Below are positions 43,244-52,939 of a stretch of 64,000 nucleotides of DNA, one piece after another. Under the pieces are notes generated by a model. That model searched no databases, was not told the DNA's origin, and was given only the letters and a program-made list of their open reading frames with translations. The DNA comes from Methylococcus sp. (GTDB lineage: Bacteria > Pseudomonadota > Gammaproteobacteria > Methylococcales > Methylococcaceae). Each line of letters starts with the position of its first letter. Position 1 is the first letter of the stretch. The DNA lies in the NCBI GenBank assembly GCA_028688525.1, contig JAQTYA010000001.1, forward strand, positions 25,906 through 89,905, in the 5' to 3' direction. A program made the translations under genes and the position numbers.

Positions 43244-46200
43244 TCAGAGACCGATGACCGGATGCTGCCGCAGGAATTCTTCGAATTCCGGAGCCGGCAA
43301 AGGCTTGCTGATGAGAAAGCCCTGCGCCTGATCGCAGCCGAGCTCTCGGAAACAGGCCAGTTGTGCCTGGGTTTCGATGCCCTCGACGGTGCAGCTGAGT
43401 TCCAGGCTCTTGGCCAGCGAGACTATGGCGCGGGAGATCGACAGGTTGTTGCCGTCGTCGGCGCCCCAAGGAACGAATTCGCGCGCAACCTTGAGGTGAT
43501 TCAAAGGTAGGCGGCGGAGGTAGCTGAGCGAGGAATAGCCGGTACCGAAATCGTCGATGGAGAAATTGAGGCCGATGCGCTTGAGCTCCGTGAGCGTGCG
43601 AAGCACGGCATCCACGTCCTGCAGCAGCAGGCGCTCGGTCAGCTCCAGTTCCAGCCGGGCCGGGTCCACTCCGGTTTCGGTGAGGGTGTCGCCGATGAGG
43701 TTGACGAAGTTCGGATCGCGGAACTGGCTGGCGGAGATGTTGACAGCGATGCGGATCGGCATCAGGCCTGCCATCTGCCAATCGGCAATCTGGCGACAGG
43801 CTGTCTTGATCGCCCATGCCCCTAACGGGACGATCAAGCCGCTGTCCTCGGCGACCTGGATGAATTCACTGGGTGGTACCTGGCCGAGGTCCGGACTGTT
43901 CCAGCGGGATAAGGCTTCGGCGCCGGTGACCCGGCCATTGCGAAGGTCCATCTGAGGCTGGAAGGCCAGATCCAGTTCGCCGTTTTCTACAGCCCGCCGC
44001 AGCCGGGTTTCAATCGCCAGCAAACGGCTGGCACGGCGATTGAGTTCTGGGGTGAAAAATTCGTAGTTGCCGCGGCCTTTCTCCTTGGCCAGAAACATCG
44101 CGGCATCGGCGCTGCGGAGCAGGCCGTCGGCATCGCGGGAATCTTCCGGGAACAGGCTGATGCCGCCGCTGAGGCTGGCGTACAGCTCGTGGCCGTCGAC
44201 GCTTACCGGCGCCTTGAGCATTTCGATGGCGCCGTTGGCGATGCGCGATGCGTAGCCGATATCGTCCAAGTCCTCCATGAGCACGGCAAATTCGTCGCCG
44301 CCGATGCGCGCCAACGTGTCGCGGGGGCCCAGGCGCTCTTCGAGTCGGCGGCTGACTTCCAGCAGCAGGCCGTCGCCCGTATCGTGCCCCAGGCTGTCGT
44401 TGATCAGCTTGAAGCGGTCGACGTCGAGAAACAGCAGGCCCAGCCGGCTGCCGTCCACCAACGATTGCGTCACGGCCTGTTCCAGCCGCTGCTGGAACAG
44501 GAGCCGGTTCGGCAACTGCGTGAGCGGATCGTGATGCGCCAGGTAATCGAGATAACGGCGGCTTTGGCGCAATTCGGCTTCGAAGCTGTTGCGCTCGGTG
44601 ATGTCGTTGTTCACCTCGACGATGGCGCGGGGCAGGCCGTTCTCGTCCCGGCACAGTTCCCAGTGGGTGGCGACGGCGCGTTCGCGGCCGTCCCGGTCGA
44701 GGTGGGTCAACTCGCCCTTCCAGTAACCTTGATCGAGCACCTGCTGGCGGATCGTGGGCAAGGGCAGCGGGAAACGGCTGCCGAGTAACTCCTGGGATTT
44801 GCGGCCCAGCGCTTCTTCCGTGCTCCAACCGTAAAATTTCTCGGCGTAGGCATTCCAGAAGATGACTCGGTCGTCGAGATCCCGAGCCAGGACGTGGGCG
44901 TGCTTGAGCAATTCGGATTGTTGGCTCAGGGCCGCTGCCTGGCCGATGAGTTCCTGTTCTGCCTGCTTGAGCGAAGTCACTTCGCCGAACGTGATGACCA
45001 GGCCTTCCACGCAGCAGTTGTCCCGCGACCGGTAGGGCAAGATATTCCGCAGATACCAGGCACCGTGACGATCTTGTATCTCGCGACTTTTGGGGACGGC
45101 GCCCGCCAGCACTCCGGCGGCGTCCGCGAACAGTTCGCCGTCTGCGAAATGATGGACGATGTCGCCGAACGGCCGCCCGATGTCGCTGGGAATCAGGTGC
45201 ATCAAGCGGTTGCAGGCTGGGGTGTAGCGCCGGATGTTGAGTTCGCGGTCGAGGAACAGTATCGCCAGGTCGGTGCTGACCAGGACATTGCTCAGATCGT
45301 TGCTGGTGGATTCCAGCTCCATGACCTTGGCGTCCAGCGCGGCGTTGGCTGCGGTGAGCTCTCCGTTGAGCGACTGCAGCTCTTCCCGTGAGCTCTCCAG
45401 CTCCTCGTTGGCCGACTGGAGCTCTTCGTTCATGGCCATGACTTCTTCGTTCGCTGCCCGAAGCTCGTCAGTGGCACGGCGGGTGCGCTCGATGGTGCGC
45501 TGCAGATCCTCGCGGGTGGCCTCCAACTCCCGTTCCAGCTGTTGCAGTAGCCAGTCTTCGCCGCCCTTGCCGCTCATCGGTACGATCGAGGCGGCCGGGG
45601 GCTCCGCTTCGAAGCCGATCAACAGCCACTCCGAGGCCTCGCCGTCGGCCATCGGCGTGACGCTGACGCGGACTGCCACCGGAGCCGCTCCGGCGGTGAT
45701 GCAGTTCGCTACCATAACCACCTTGCAGGCTTCGCGCCGGCACTGGTCCAAGGCCGAACGCAGCGTGGCGCGCAGACCGGGCTTGATGAGCTTGAGCAGG
45801 TCCAGGGAGGGTTCGCCGGGCGGAAGCTCCAGGTACGGCTGGGTGTTCCCGCTGATGTAGGTGATCCGGTATTTGTGGTCAGCTACGATTAGGCCGGGGG
45901 CGTGCCGTTCCAGCAGACTGCGGTAACGCCGCTCCTGCAGCTCTCGATCATCGGCGTCAGCCGGGAACGCGCGGCTCTCTGTGAGTTGCCCGGCGCTTTT
46001 GGCGGGCAGCAGCGGCAGGTTGGGCCGGGCTGCTACGGCATCGTCGCTGCGCCGGAAGATGCGCCAAGGTTTCGAGACTTCCTGGAACAGCGGACCGGCC
46101 TCCCCTAGGCTTTCCGAGCTGCCCAGAAACAAGTGACCGCCGGGATTGAGTATGAAGTGAAAAATTTCAAGCAGTTTTTGCTGCGTCTGGGCATTCAGAT

Positions 46201-47392
46201 AGATCAGCACGTTCCGGCAGACTACCAAGTCCAGCTTCGAAAACGGCGGATCGCTGACGAGGTTATGCGGGGCGAATACGATGGATTCGCGTATGTGCTT
46301 GGCGATCCGGTAGCCGGAGCCGTCGCGTACGAAGTAACGCTGGCGGCGGGACTCGGAAACTTCCGCCATTGCCGTTTCGGAGTAATGTCCGGCGCGGGCG
46401 ACGTCCAGGGCATCGGTGTCCACGTCGGTTGCGAATATCTGCAATTTGCGGCGCCGCTGCGTCCGATCCAGATATTCTGCCAGCAGAATCGCTAGGGAAT
46501 AGGCTTCTTCCCCGGTCGAACAACCGGCGATCCAGCAGCGGACCGGGCGCTCCGTGCTTTCTCCGCCGCAAGCGGCCGGGACGGCGGTGGACGCGAATAC
46601 CTTAAAAGCTTCCGCATCGCGGAAAAAGGCGGTTACGCCGATTAGCAGATCTTCGGCCAAGTCCTCGAGTTCGCCGGCGTTTTCCTTGAGCATATCTAGG
46701 TATCCTTCCATGTGAGCTATGCGCGCCATGCCCATGCGCCGTTCGATGCGGCGCAGCAGGGTGGGCGGCTTGTAAGGGCTGAGATCGGTGCCGGTATGCT
46801 CATGTACCAGAGCTAGGATGGCCGCCAGCTTGGCATTGTCGTCCCTTGCCTCTTCCTCGGCGCCGCCGCCGTTCGCCCAGCGCTCGACGGTTTGCGCCAA
46901 TGCACCGGGGGCAGGCTTGCCGGCATCGGCCGCCGTCAGCAATAACCCGCCTGCGCGCCGCACCGCGCTTGCCAGGGCGCCGTCGCAGCCGATCGGGCCG
47001 GCCAGTGCGACGACTGCCGTCCGCGCGTGGCTTTCCGCCGGCAGGGAGCGCAGGAAGCATTCGAGCGGATGGCCTTCCGGCGGAGGGTTGCACAACCGTA
47101 TCCGGCCGTCGGCCACGGTCAAGTGCTGCCCGTGCGGCGGCACGTACATTCGGCCGGGGAGGATGGGGGCGCCGGTCTGGGCGACTTCCATAGCCAGTTG
47201 CGCCTGGGACGAAATCCGCTCCGCTAGCGTATCGTCCGGAGGATCGAGCAAGAAAAACCCCGCTTTGCAGTCCGCGGCGAACGCACGGAAGAAGTCTTCC
47301 GGCGACCCCTCGGCAGTACCGAGAACGGCGACATAGCGGCTGGAGCCGCCAGGAGCTTGCTCTTGGACCATGCCGACGGGCGCCTCGATCAT
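43244..47392 (-). CDS. CheB(degenerate)-CheR-PAS-GGDEF-EAL fusion protein
   Basis: This 1382-residue protein contains a CheB-like domain (about 18-180), a CheR methyltransferase domain (195-455; AGCSTGEEAYSLAIL near 289), a long coiled coil (625-715; NEELQSANEELESSREEL) and PAS modules. It ends with GGDEF (intact near 1032) and EAL (AEALSRW near 1159). The CheB serine and histidine motifs are not visible (GTAEGS, LLDPPDD), so that domain is probably inactive. CheR-PAS fusions modify or sense chemoreceptor-like proteins, and here the output is cyclic di-GMP. It follows pgi by 13 nt on the same strand. No receptor or CheA gene is adjacent, although a WspA-like receptor is at 12-14 kb. Confidence 0.9.
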   Translation of the reverse strand: MIEAPVGMVQEQAPGGSSRYVAVLGTAEGSPEDFFRAFAADCKAGFFLLDPPDDTLAERISSQAQLAMEVAQTGAPILPGRMYVPPHGQHLTVADGRIRLCNPPPEGHPLECFLRSLPAESHARTAVVALAGPIGCDGALASAVRRAGGLLLTAADAGKPAPGALAQTVERWANGGGAEEEARDDNAKLAAILALVHEHTGTDLSPYKPPTLLRRIERRMGMARIAHMEGYLDMLKENAGELEDLAEDLLIGVTAFFRDAEAFKVFASTAVPAACGGESTERPVRCWIAGCSTGEEAYSLAILLAEYLDRTQRRRKLQIFATDVDTDALDVARAGHYSETAMAEVSESRRQRYFVRDGSGYRIAKHIRESIVFAPHNLVSDPPFSKLDLVVCRNVLIYLNAQTQQKLLEIFHFILNPGGHLFLGSSESLGEAGPLFQEVSKPWRIFRRSDDAVAARPNLPLLPAKSAGQLTESRAFPADADDRELQERRYRSLLERHAPGLIVADHKYRITYISGNTQPYLELPPGEPSLDLLKLIKPGLRATLRSALDQCRREACKVVMVANCITAGAAPVAVRVSVTPMADGEASEWLLIGFEAEPPAASIVPMSGKGGEDWLLQQLERELEATREDLQRTIERTRRATDELRAANEEVMAMNEELQSANEELESSREELQSLNGELTAANAALDAKVMELESTSNDLSNVLVSTDLAILFLDRELNIRRYTPACNRLMHLIPSDIGRPFGDIVHHFADGELFADAAGVLAGAVPKSREIQDRHGAWYLRNILPYRSRDNCCVEGLVITFGEVTSLKQAEQELIGQAAALSQQSELLKHAHVLARDLDDRVIFWNAYAEKFYGWSTEEALGRKSQELLGSRFPLPLPTIRQQVLDQGYWKGELTHLDRDGRERAVATHWELCRDENGLPRAIVEVNNDITERNSFEAELRQSRRYLDYLAHHDPLTQLPNRLLFQQRLEQAVTQSLVDGSRLGLLFLDVDRFKLINDSLGHDTGDGLLLEVSRRLEERLGPRDTLARIGGDEFAVLMEDLDDIGYASRIANGAIEMLKAPVSVDGHELYASLSGGISLFPEDSRDADGLLRSADAAMFLAKEKGRGNYEFFTPELNRRASRLLAIETRLRRAVENGELDLAFQPQMDLRNGRVTGAEALSRWNSPDLGQVPPSEFIQVAEDSGLIVPLGAWAIKTACRQIADWQMAGLMPIRIAVNISASQFRDPNFVNLIGDTLTETGVDPARLELELTERLLLQDVDAVLRTLTELKRIGLNFSIDDFGTGYSSLSYLRRLPLNHLKVAREFVPWGADDGNNLSISRAIVSLAKSLELSCTVEGIETQAQLACFRELGCDQAQGFLISKPLPAPEFEEFLRQHPVIGL

Positions 47393-47405
47393 GCGAAGGG
47401 AGGCT

Positions 47406-49046
47406 TCAGCGCAACGATTTGAAGTAGCGGATCAGGCCGTTGGTGGAGGCATCGTGCGTATCGACCGGCTCGTCTCCTGGCAGCTCGGCCAGGATGGTCC
47501 GCGCTAGCCGTTTGCCGAGCTCTACGCCCATCTGGTCGTAAGAGTTGACGTGCCAGATCGTGCCTTGAGTGAAAATCTTGTGTTCGTACAAGGCGATCAG
47601 CATGCCCAGAGTGTGAGGATCGAGCCTCCGGTACAAGAAGCTGTTGGTCGGCTTATTGCCTGGAAAAGTCTTGGCGGCGGCCAGCGGTTCCAGGCATCCC
47701 GCATCCATATTGCTTGCGGCAAGTTCTTGGCGGACCTCGTCGGTCGTGCGTCCGCGCATCAGCGCTTCGGTCTGGGCCAGAAAATTGGAGATCAGGATGT
47801 CGTGGTGCTCGTTCAAAGGATGATGGCTTTCCGCCGCCGCAAGGAAATCGCAGGGCACGAGCATGCTGCCCTGGTGCAGCAGCTGGTAGAACGCGTGCTG
47901 GCCGTTGGTGCCGGGCTGGCCGAAGATGACCGGGCCGGTCGGATAGGCCACCGTTTTTCCCTCGACATCGACGGTTTTGCCGTTGCTCTCCATGTCCGCC
48001 TGCTGCAGATACGCCGGCAGGTCTTCCAGGTACTGGTCGTACGGCAGGACCGCATGGCTCTGGGAGCCGAAGAAGTTGATGTACCAAATGCCCAGCAAGC
48101 CCATCAGGACCGGGATATTGGCCTCGAAGGGCGCGGAGCGGAAATGCTCGTCGACGCAGTGCGCGCCTTTCAGCATTTCTTCGAAACGGTCCATGCCTAT
48201 GCTCAGGGCAATCGGCAGCCCGATGGCCGACCACAGCGAATAGCGTCCGCCTACCCAGTCCCAGAACTCGAACATGTTCTGGGGATCGATACCGAATTCT
48301 ACGACCTTGTCGCGGCTGGTCGAAATGGCCACGAAATGGCGGGCGATGGCGGTCTCGTCCGGAATGTGTTCGAGGAACCAGGCTCGGGCCGAGCGGCCGT
48401 TGGTCATGGTTTCGTGGGTCGTGAAGGTCTTGGAAGCCACAACGAACAGAGTGGTCTCCGGATTCAACGGCCGCAGGACTTCGATCAGGTCGGATTCGTC
48501 CACGTTGGATACGAAGTGGGCGCGCAGTCCGGGATTCGAATAGGGGAGCAAGGCTCTGACCACCATTTTCGGGCCCAAATCCGAGCCGCCGATGCCGATG
48601 TTGACCACATCGGTGATAGCCAAGCCGGTGGCGCCGCGCCATTCCCCGCTCCGCACTGCCTCGGAGAACCGACGCATGCGGTCCAGTACGCGATTGATCT
48701 GGGGCATGACATCCTGGCCGTCGACCAGGATCGGGCGGCCGGAGCGGTTGCGCAGGGCGATATGGAGTACCGAACGGTTCTCGGTGACGTTGATCTTGTC
48801 GCCGCGGAACATGGCTTCGATCCGCTCGCGCAGGCCCGCCTCTTCGGCGAGCTTGACCAGCGCGGCTACGGTTCCGCGGGTAAGGCGGTTCTTCGAATAA
48901 TCGAACAGCAGATCGCCCAACTGGATCGAAAATGCGTCGAAACGGCTGGGATCTTCGTTGAATAAATCCCGCATATGCAGCGGGGCGATGGACTTGAAAT
49001 GATCGGACAGTGTCCGCCAGGCGGGGAGGTCGGTCGATTGTGGCAT
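47406..49046 (-). CDS. pgi: Glucose-6-phosphate isomerase
   Basis: It interconverts glucose 6-phosphate and fructose 6-phosphate. The family motifs are [16 protein letters not shown] and [12 protein letters not shown], with [15 protein letters not shown]. The real start is ATG 49046 ([10 protein letters not shown]), since the first 32 codons of the track ORF lie in the intergenic region. The length of 546 is typical. The gene is divergent from argH. It could supply fructose 6-phosphate to the PPi-dependent phosphofructokinase encoded at 52.9 kb. Confidence 0.95.
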   Translation of the reverse strand: MPQSTDLPAWRTLSDHFKSIAPLHMRDLFNEDPSRFDAFSIQLGDLLFDYSKNRLTRGTVAALVKLAEEAGLRERIEAMFRGDKINVTENRSVLHIALRNRSGRPILVDGQDVMPQINRVLDRMRRFSEAVRSGEWRGATGLAITDVVNIGIGGSDLGPKMVVRALLPYSNPGLRAHFVSNVDESDLIEVLRPLNPETTLFVVASKTFTTHETMTNGRSARAWFLEHIPDETAIARHFVAISTSRDKVVEFGIDPQNMFEFWDWVGGRYSLWSAIGLPIALSIGMDRFEEMLKGAHCVDEHFRSAPFEANIPVLMGLLGIWYINFFGSQSHAVLPYDQYLEDLPAYLQQADMESNGKTVDVEGKTVAYPTGPVIFGQPGTNGQHAFYQLLHQGSMLVPCDFLAAAESHHPLNEHHDILISNFLAQTEALMRGRTTDEVRQELAASNMDAGCLEPLAAAKTFPGNKPTNSFLYRRLDPHTLGMLIALYEHKIFTQGTIWHVNSYDQMGVELGKRLARTILAELPGDEPVDTHDASTNGLIRYFKSLR

Positions 49047-49158
49047 GGTTTCTTTGATTATGGCGTCATGCGAGCTTGTAGTGCCTAACCTGTAAATGCT
49101 ACTACAAGCAGTGGGTGCGGGCGAAGCTCCTCTACCGTACATGGCTCGCCGGTCGGTT

Positions 49159-49164
49159 TATAAT
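49159..49164 (+). promoter_or_regulatory. Consensus -10 element upstream of argH
   Basis: TATAAT matches the sigma70 -10 consensus exactly and lies 32 nt before the argH ATG. The -35 region 17 nt upstream is weak, so the promoter is probable but not certain. Confidence 0.45.
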
Positions 49165-49195
49165 GCACATTCTCACACTCGCGACGGACAGTTTA

Positions 49196-50593
49196 ATGAC
49201 GATTCAGCACAAGCCCTGGGGAGGCCGGTTCGAAGAAGCGACCGATGCCTTCGTCGAAGCCTTCACCGCATCGGTCGATTTCGACAAGCGTCTGGCGGCT
49301 CACGACATCCGGGGCTCGATTGCGCATGCCACCATGCTGCAGCGGCTGGGATTGCTTACGCCGCAGGAGCTGGCTGCCATCGTGAACGGTTTGGAAGCCA
49401 TAGCCGGTGAAATCGAAGCGGGGAGCTTCCCCTGGTCGGTACACCTGGAAGATGTGCACATGAACATCGAAGCGCGCCTTACCGAGCGGATCGGCGAGGC
49501 GGGCAAGAAGTTGCACACAGGCCGTTCGCGCAACGACCAAGTGGCGACTGACGTTCGTTTGTACCTGCGCTCCGAAATCGACCGGATCTGCGGTCAAATC
49601 AGGAGTTTGCAGATGGCGCTAGTCGATCTGGCGGAACGCGAGGCCGACACCATCATGCCGGGTTTCACCCATCTGCAGGTGGCGCAGCCGATCACGTTCG
49701 GTCATCACCTGATGGCCTGGTACGAGATGCTGTCGCGCGATTACGACCGCCTGTGCGACTGCCGCAAGCGGCTCAACGTCATGCCGCTGGGAGCGGCTGC
49801 GCTGGCCGGTTCCAGCTTTCCGCTGGACCGCGATTACACGGCCGCCCTGCTGGATTTTGTCCGGCCGGCGGCGAATTCGCTCGATGCCGTCAGCGATCGC
49901 GATTTCGCCATCGAATTCGCCGCCTGCGCGAGTCTGGTGCTGATGCACCTCTCGCGCTTCTCGGAAGAACTGATCCTGTGGACCTCGGCCCAGTTCGGTT
50001 TCGTCGACCTGCCCGACGCCTTCTGCACCGGCTCCTCGATCATGCCGCAGAAGAAAAACCCCGACGTGCCCGAACTCGTGCGTGGCAAGAGCGCGCGGGT
50101 GTTCGGCCATCTGTTCGCGCTGCTGACGCTGATGAAAAGCCAGCCGTTGGCCTACAACAAGGACAATCAGGAGGACAAGGAGCCGCTGTTCGACACCGTC
50201 GATACGCTGTCCGGGTGTCTGCGCGCGTTCTCTGACATGATGCCCCACGTGCGCCCGAATCGGGCGGCGATGTACGCCTCTGCCCAGAAGGGCTATGCCA
50301 CCGCCACCGATCTAGCCGATTATCTGGTCCGGCGCGGCACCGCATTCCGCGATGCCCATGAGATCGTGGGCAAGGCCGTCCGCCTCGGCATCGAGACCGG
50401 GCGCGATCTGGCGGCCATCCCGCTGGAGGAGCTTCAGGTCTTGTCCGGCGCCATCGGTCCGGACGTCTACGACGTGCTGACGCTGGAAGGGTCGGTGGCG
50501 GCGCGTTCGCATATCGGCGGTACCGCGCCGGAATGCGTCAGAAAGGCCGTCGCCGAGGCGCGGGTGCGCCTGGCCGGCTTACGGGAAGCCTGA
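49196..50593 (+). CDS. argH: Argininosuccinate lyase
   Basis: It splits argininosuccinate into arginine and fumarate. [22 protein letters not shown] is the family N-terminus, and [15 protein letters not shown] is the catalytic signature loop. The start is ATG 49196 ([12 protein letters not shown]); the longer track start covers the promoter. The length of 465 is normal. TGA overlaps the ATG of the next gene by one base (TGATG), suggesting coupling. Confidence 0.96.
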   Translation: MTIQHKPWGGRFEEATDAFVEAFTASVDFDKRLAAHDIRGSIAHATMLQRLGLLTPQELAAIVNGLEAIAGEIEAGSFPWSVHLEDVHMNIEARLTERIGEAGKKLHTGRSRNDQVATDVRLYLRSEIDRICGQIRSLQMALVDLAEREADTIMPGFTHLQVAQPITFGHHLMAWYEMLSRDYDRLCDCRKRLNVMPLGAAALAGSSFPLDRDYTAALLDFVRPAANSLDAVSDRDFAIEFAACASLVLMHLSRFSEELILWTSAQFGFVDLPDAFCTGSSIMPQKKNPDVPELVRGKSARVFGHLFALLTLMKSQPLAYNKDNQEDKEPLFDTVDTLSGCLRAFSDMMPHVRPNRAAMYASAQKGYATATDLADYLVRRGTAFRDAHEIVGKAVRLGIETGRDLAAIPLEELQVLSGAIGPDVYDVLTLEGSVAARSHIGGTAPECVRKAVAEARVRLAGLREA

Positions 50594-51216
50594 TGGCCGG
50601 CGAGAACGGTAGCACCCTGGTCGACCTGATGCGCCACGGCGAACCTGCGGGCGGCAGCCGCTACCGTGGCCAGATCGACGATCCGCTCAGCGCGGTGGGC
50701 TGGGAGCAGATGTGGAGGGCGGTCGGGCGGCAGTGTCCCTGGGACGTCATCGTCACTTCGCCGTTGGCGCGGTGCCAGGCGTTCGCCGAAGCTTTGAGCG
50801 AGCGCCACGAGCGTCCGCTCGAGATCGAGCCGCGCTTCAAGGAGTTGGGTTTCGGGGTTTGGCAGGGCAAGACCCACGAGGAAATCAATACGGAATACGA
50901 TCCGGGAGTGCTGCAGCGCTTTTACCGCGATCCATTGAACCATCGCCCAGAGAATGCGGAAGGCTTAGGCGATTTCCGCAGCCGCGTGATCTCGGCCTGG
51001 AAGGACATGCTGGAGCGGCACTTGGGCAAGCACGTGCTGGTCATCTGCCATGCCGGCATCATCCGCATGGTGATCGCGCAGGTGCTCGACGTTCCGCTGG
51101 CCAATCTGTTTCACATCAAGGTCGCCAATGCCGGGATTACCCGCATCGAGTGTATCGAGCAGGGCGACGAGTTCCTGTCGCAATTGGTATTTCATGGCGG
51201 AATGCCGACGGCTTGA
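50593..51216 (+). CDS. Histidine phosphatase family protein
   Basis: This is a 207-residue branch-2-like or phosphoglycerate-mutase-type enzyme with the catalytic LMRHGEPAGGSRYRGQ motif, ELGFGVWQGKTHEE and the second histidine ICHAGIIRM. The family includes CobC (alpha-ribazole phosphatase), sugar-phosphate phosphatases and others, and the substrate cannot be read from sequence. The real start is ATG 50593, one base inside argH's stop. It ends 3 nt before the convergent CBS-domain gene, leaving no room for a separate terminator. Confidence 0.85.
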   Translation: MAGENGSTLVDLMRHGEPAGGSRYRGQIDDPLSAVGWEQMWRAVGRQCPWDVIVTSPLARCQAFAEALSERHERPLEIEPRFKELGFGVWQGKTHEEINTEYDPGVLQRFYRDPLNHRPENAEGLGDFRSRVISAWKDMLERHLGKHVLVICHAGIIRMVIAQVLDVPLANLFHIKVANAGITRIECIEQGDEFLSQLVFHGGMPTA

Positions 51217-51219
51217 GCT

Positions 51220-52557
51220 TCAACCGTTCGCTGCCGTTAGCCGGCTGACCAGGATCTTGTCCACCCGGTTGCGGTCCATGTCCATGACCTCGAACCGCAA
51301 GTTCGCAAATTCGAAGGCGTCGGTTACCTTCGGCACGTTGCCCAGCCGCAGCATGACGAATCCGGCCATGGTGTGGAAATTGCCGTTTTCTTCTTCCGGC
51401 AGAGACTCCAAGCCGAACAATTGCTTGAACCTGTCAATGTCGAGCATGCCGTCGACCAGCCAGGAGCCGTCTTCGCGCTGCGAAATCTGAGGATCTTCCG
51501 CGGTCGTTTCCGAAGCGATGGCGCCGACGATCGCTTCGAGCACATCGGTCAGCGTCACCAACCCCGTCAGTTCCCCGTACTCGTCCACGACCAACGCCGT
51601 TTGCAAGTGCGATTGCTTGAAGTGCTCGAGCAATTGCATGAGCGACAAGGAGTTGGGGACGAACAGCGCGGGGGTCACGAGTTCCGCCAGCCCCGGTTTT
51701 TCTCCGGCGAGCAGCCGGTTGAGCAGATCTTTGGTTTTCAAGAAGCCTAATACGTTGTCCACGCCGCCCCGGCACAGCGGGATGATCCAATGCGGGTAGT
51801 CGGTCAAGATGCCGCGGTTGGCTTCGTAAGTCTTGGTGATGTCCAGGTAGACGATATCTTTGCGCGGCGTCATGATCGCGCCGACTTTCCTGCTGTCCAG
51901 CCGCAGGATGTTTTCAACCAGTTCCTGCTCGACTTGTTCGAACACGCCTTCCTGGATGCCCTGCTGCAGCAGCAGCTTGATTTCTTCTTCAGTGATGGAC
52001 GGTTGGCGGATCGGGCGGGCGCCGAACAGCCGCAGCACGATATCGGTGGATGCGCTCAGCAGCTTGACCAAGGGGAGGGCGATCAGAGAAAGCACGTGCA
52101 TAGGCCGCGCTACGGCGGCAGCAATGGCTTCCGCGTGGAGCAGCGCGAGGCGTTTGGGCACCAACTCGCCGATGATGAGGGAGAGATAGGTGATAGCGAA
52201 AACGGTGATGGCCATGCTGATCTGATGGGCATAGGGTTTCAGTTCCTCGACCTCCAGCAGCAAGGGCTCGATCTGGGCGGAAATCGTGGCCTCCCCCAGC
52301 GCGCCGTTCAGTACCCCGATCGTGGTGATGCCGACCTGCACTGTGGAAAGAAACCGCGACGGCTGCGCCGCCAATTCCAGGGCGCGGGTCTCGCCGGCAC
52401 CGCCTTTGTCGGCGCGATGCTGGAGCCGCGACTTTCGTGCGGACACGATGGCCATTTCCGACATGGCGAACAGGCCGTTGATGAAGATGAGGAACAGCAC
52501 TAATCCGATCAGGATCACTTTGACAAGGGGGGGTAGTTGAGAAGACGGTAAACGCAC
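51220..52557 (-). CDS. CNNM/HlyC-CorC family membrane protein with CBS domains
   Basis: This 445-residue protein has a DUF21 membrane domain (about 1-200: LFLIFINGLFAMSEMAIVSARKSRL, LSLIIGELVPKRLALLHAE), paired CBS domains (about 215-335: VGAIMTPRKDIVYLD, ALVVDEYGELTGLVTLTDVLEAIVG) and a C-terminal CorC_HlyC domain (about 355-435). Such proteins are linked to magnesium or cobalt homeostasis, although hemolysin activity is mostly historical. Adenine nucleotides may bind the CBS pair. It converges tightly on the phosphatase gene. Confidence 0.92.
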   Translation of the reverse strand: MRLPSSQLPPLVKVILIGLVLFLIFINGLFAMSEMAIVSARKSRLQHRADKGGAGETRALELAAQPSRFLSTVQVGITTIGVLNGALGEATISAQIEPLLLEVEELKPYAHQISMAITVFAITYLSLIIGELVPKRLALLHAEAIAAAVARPMHVLSLIALPLVKLLSASTDIVLRLFGARPIRQPSITEEEIKLLLQQGIQEGVFEQVEQELVENILRLDSRKVGAIMTPRKDIVYLDITKTYEANRGILTDYPHWIIPLCRGGVDNVLGFLKTKDLLNRLLAGEKPGLAELVTPALFVPNSLSLMQLLEHFKQSHLQTALVVDEYGELTGLVTLTDVLEAIVGAIASETTAEDPQISQREDGSWLVDGMLDIDRFKQLFGLESLPEEENGNFHTMAGFVMLRLGNVPKVTDAFEFANLRFEVMDMDRNRVDKILVSRLTAANG

Positions 52558-52939
52558 AGGGCCCGCATGCCCGCGCGCGCCAAGCCGCGCATCAGGCTAT
52601 CGCGCCGCCGCCGGATGCAGGCGGGCGCTAAAACAGGGGAGGGCTCGGGAGATGGAAAAAGCTCATGCCTAGGGCATGAACTGGGGTATTCGTCGGACAC
52701 GAGGCAGTCCGTCAAGCAGCCGTTCGGCCAGGCCGGAGGGCTGGGATATGTTGAGGGTCCAAATAGGGATACCGGTAGGAGGGCGGCTTGCCTCTGGGGA
52801 TTAGCGTAGCCGGGTCGCCGAACCGATTCAACTGTTTTCCGCCTGAAGGCCGGGTGTTCGCGGGCCGAAACTTGTTGTAAGCAAGGGGGTGTTTGTTCTA
52901 AGTTAGGCGCCAAATCAACAATGCTCGGGGAGGCGGTTC
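52558..52939. other. Intergenic stretch of 382 nt before pfp
   Basis: No gene is supported. The minus-strand ORF 52515-52913 has low-complexity proline- and arginine-rich content and looks spurious. A small palindrome TCATGCC-TAG-GGCATGA (52663-52679) is present. The promoter of pfp is expected here, but no convincing pair was found. Confidence 0.5.

Noticed and set aside
47550-48965. 471-residue plus-strand ORF
   Set aside because: Antisense to pgi. It has no start signal and its composition mirrors the complementary frame.
52515-52913. 132-residue minus-strand ORF before pfp
   Set aside because: Low-complexity proline/arginine content, overlap with the CBS-domain gene start and no ribosome binding site.
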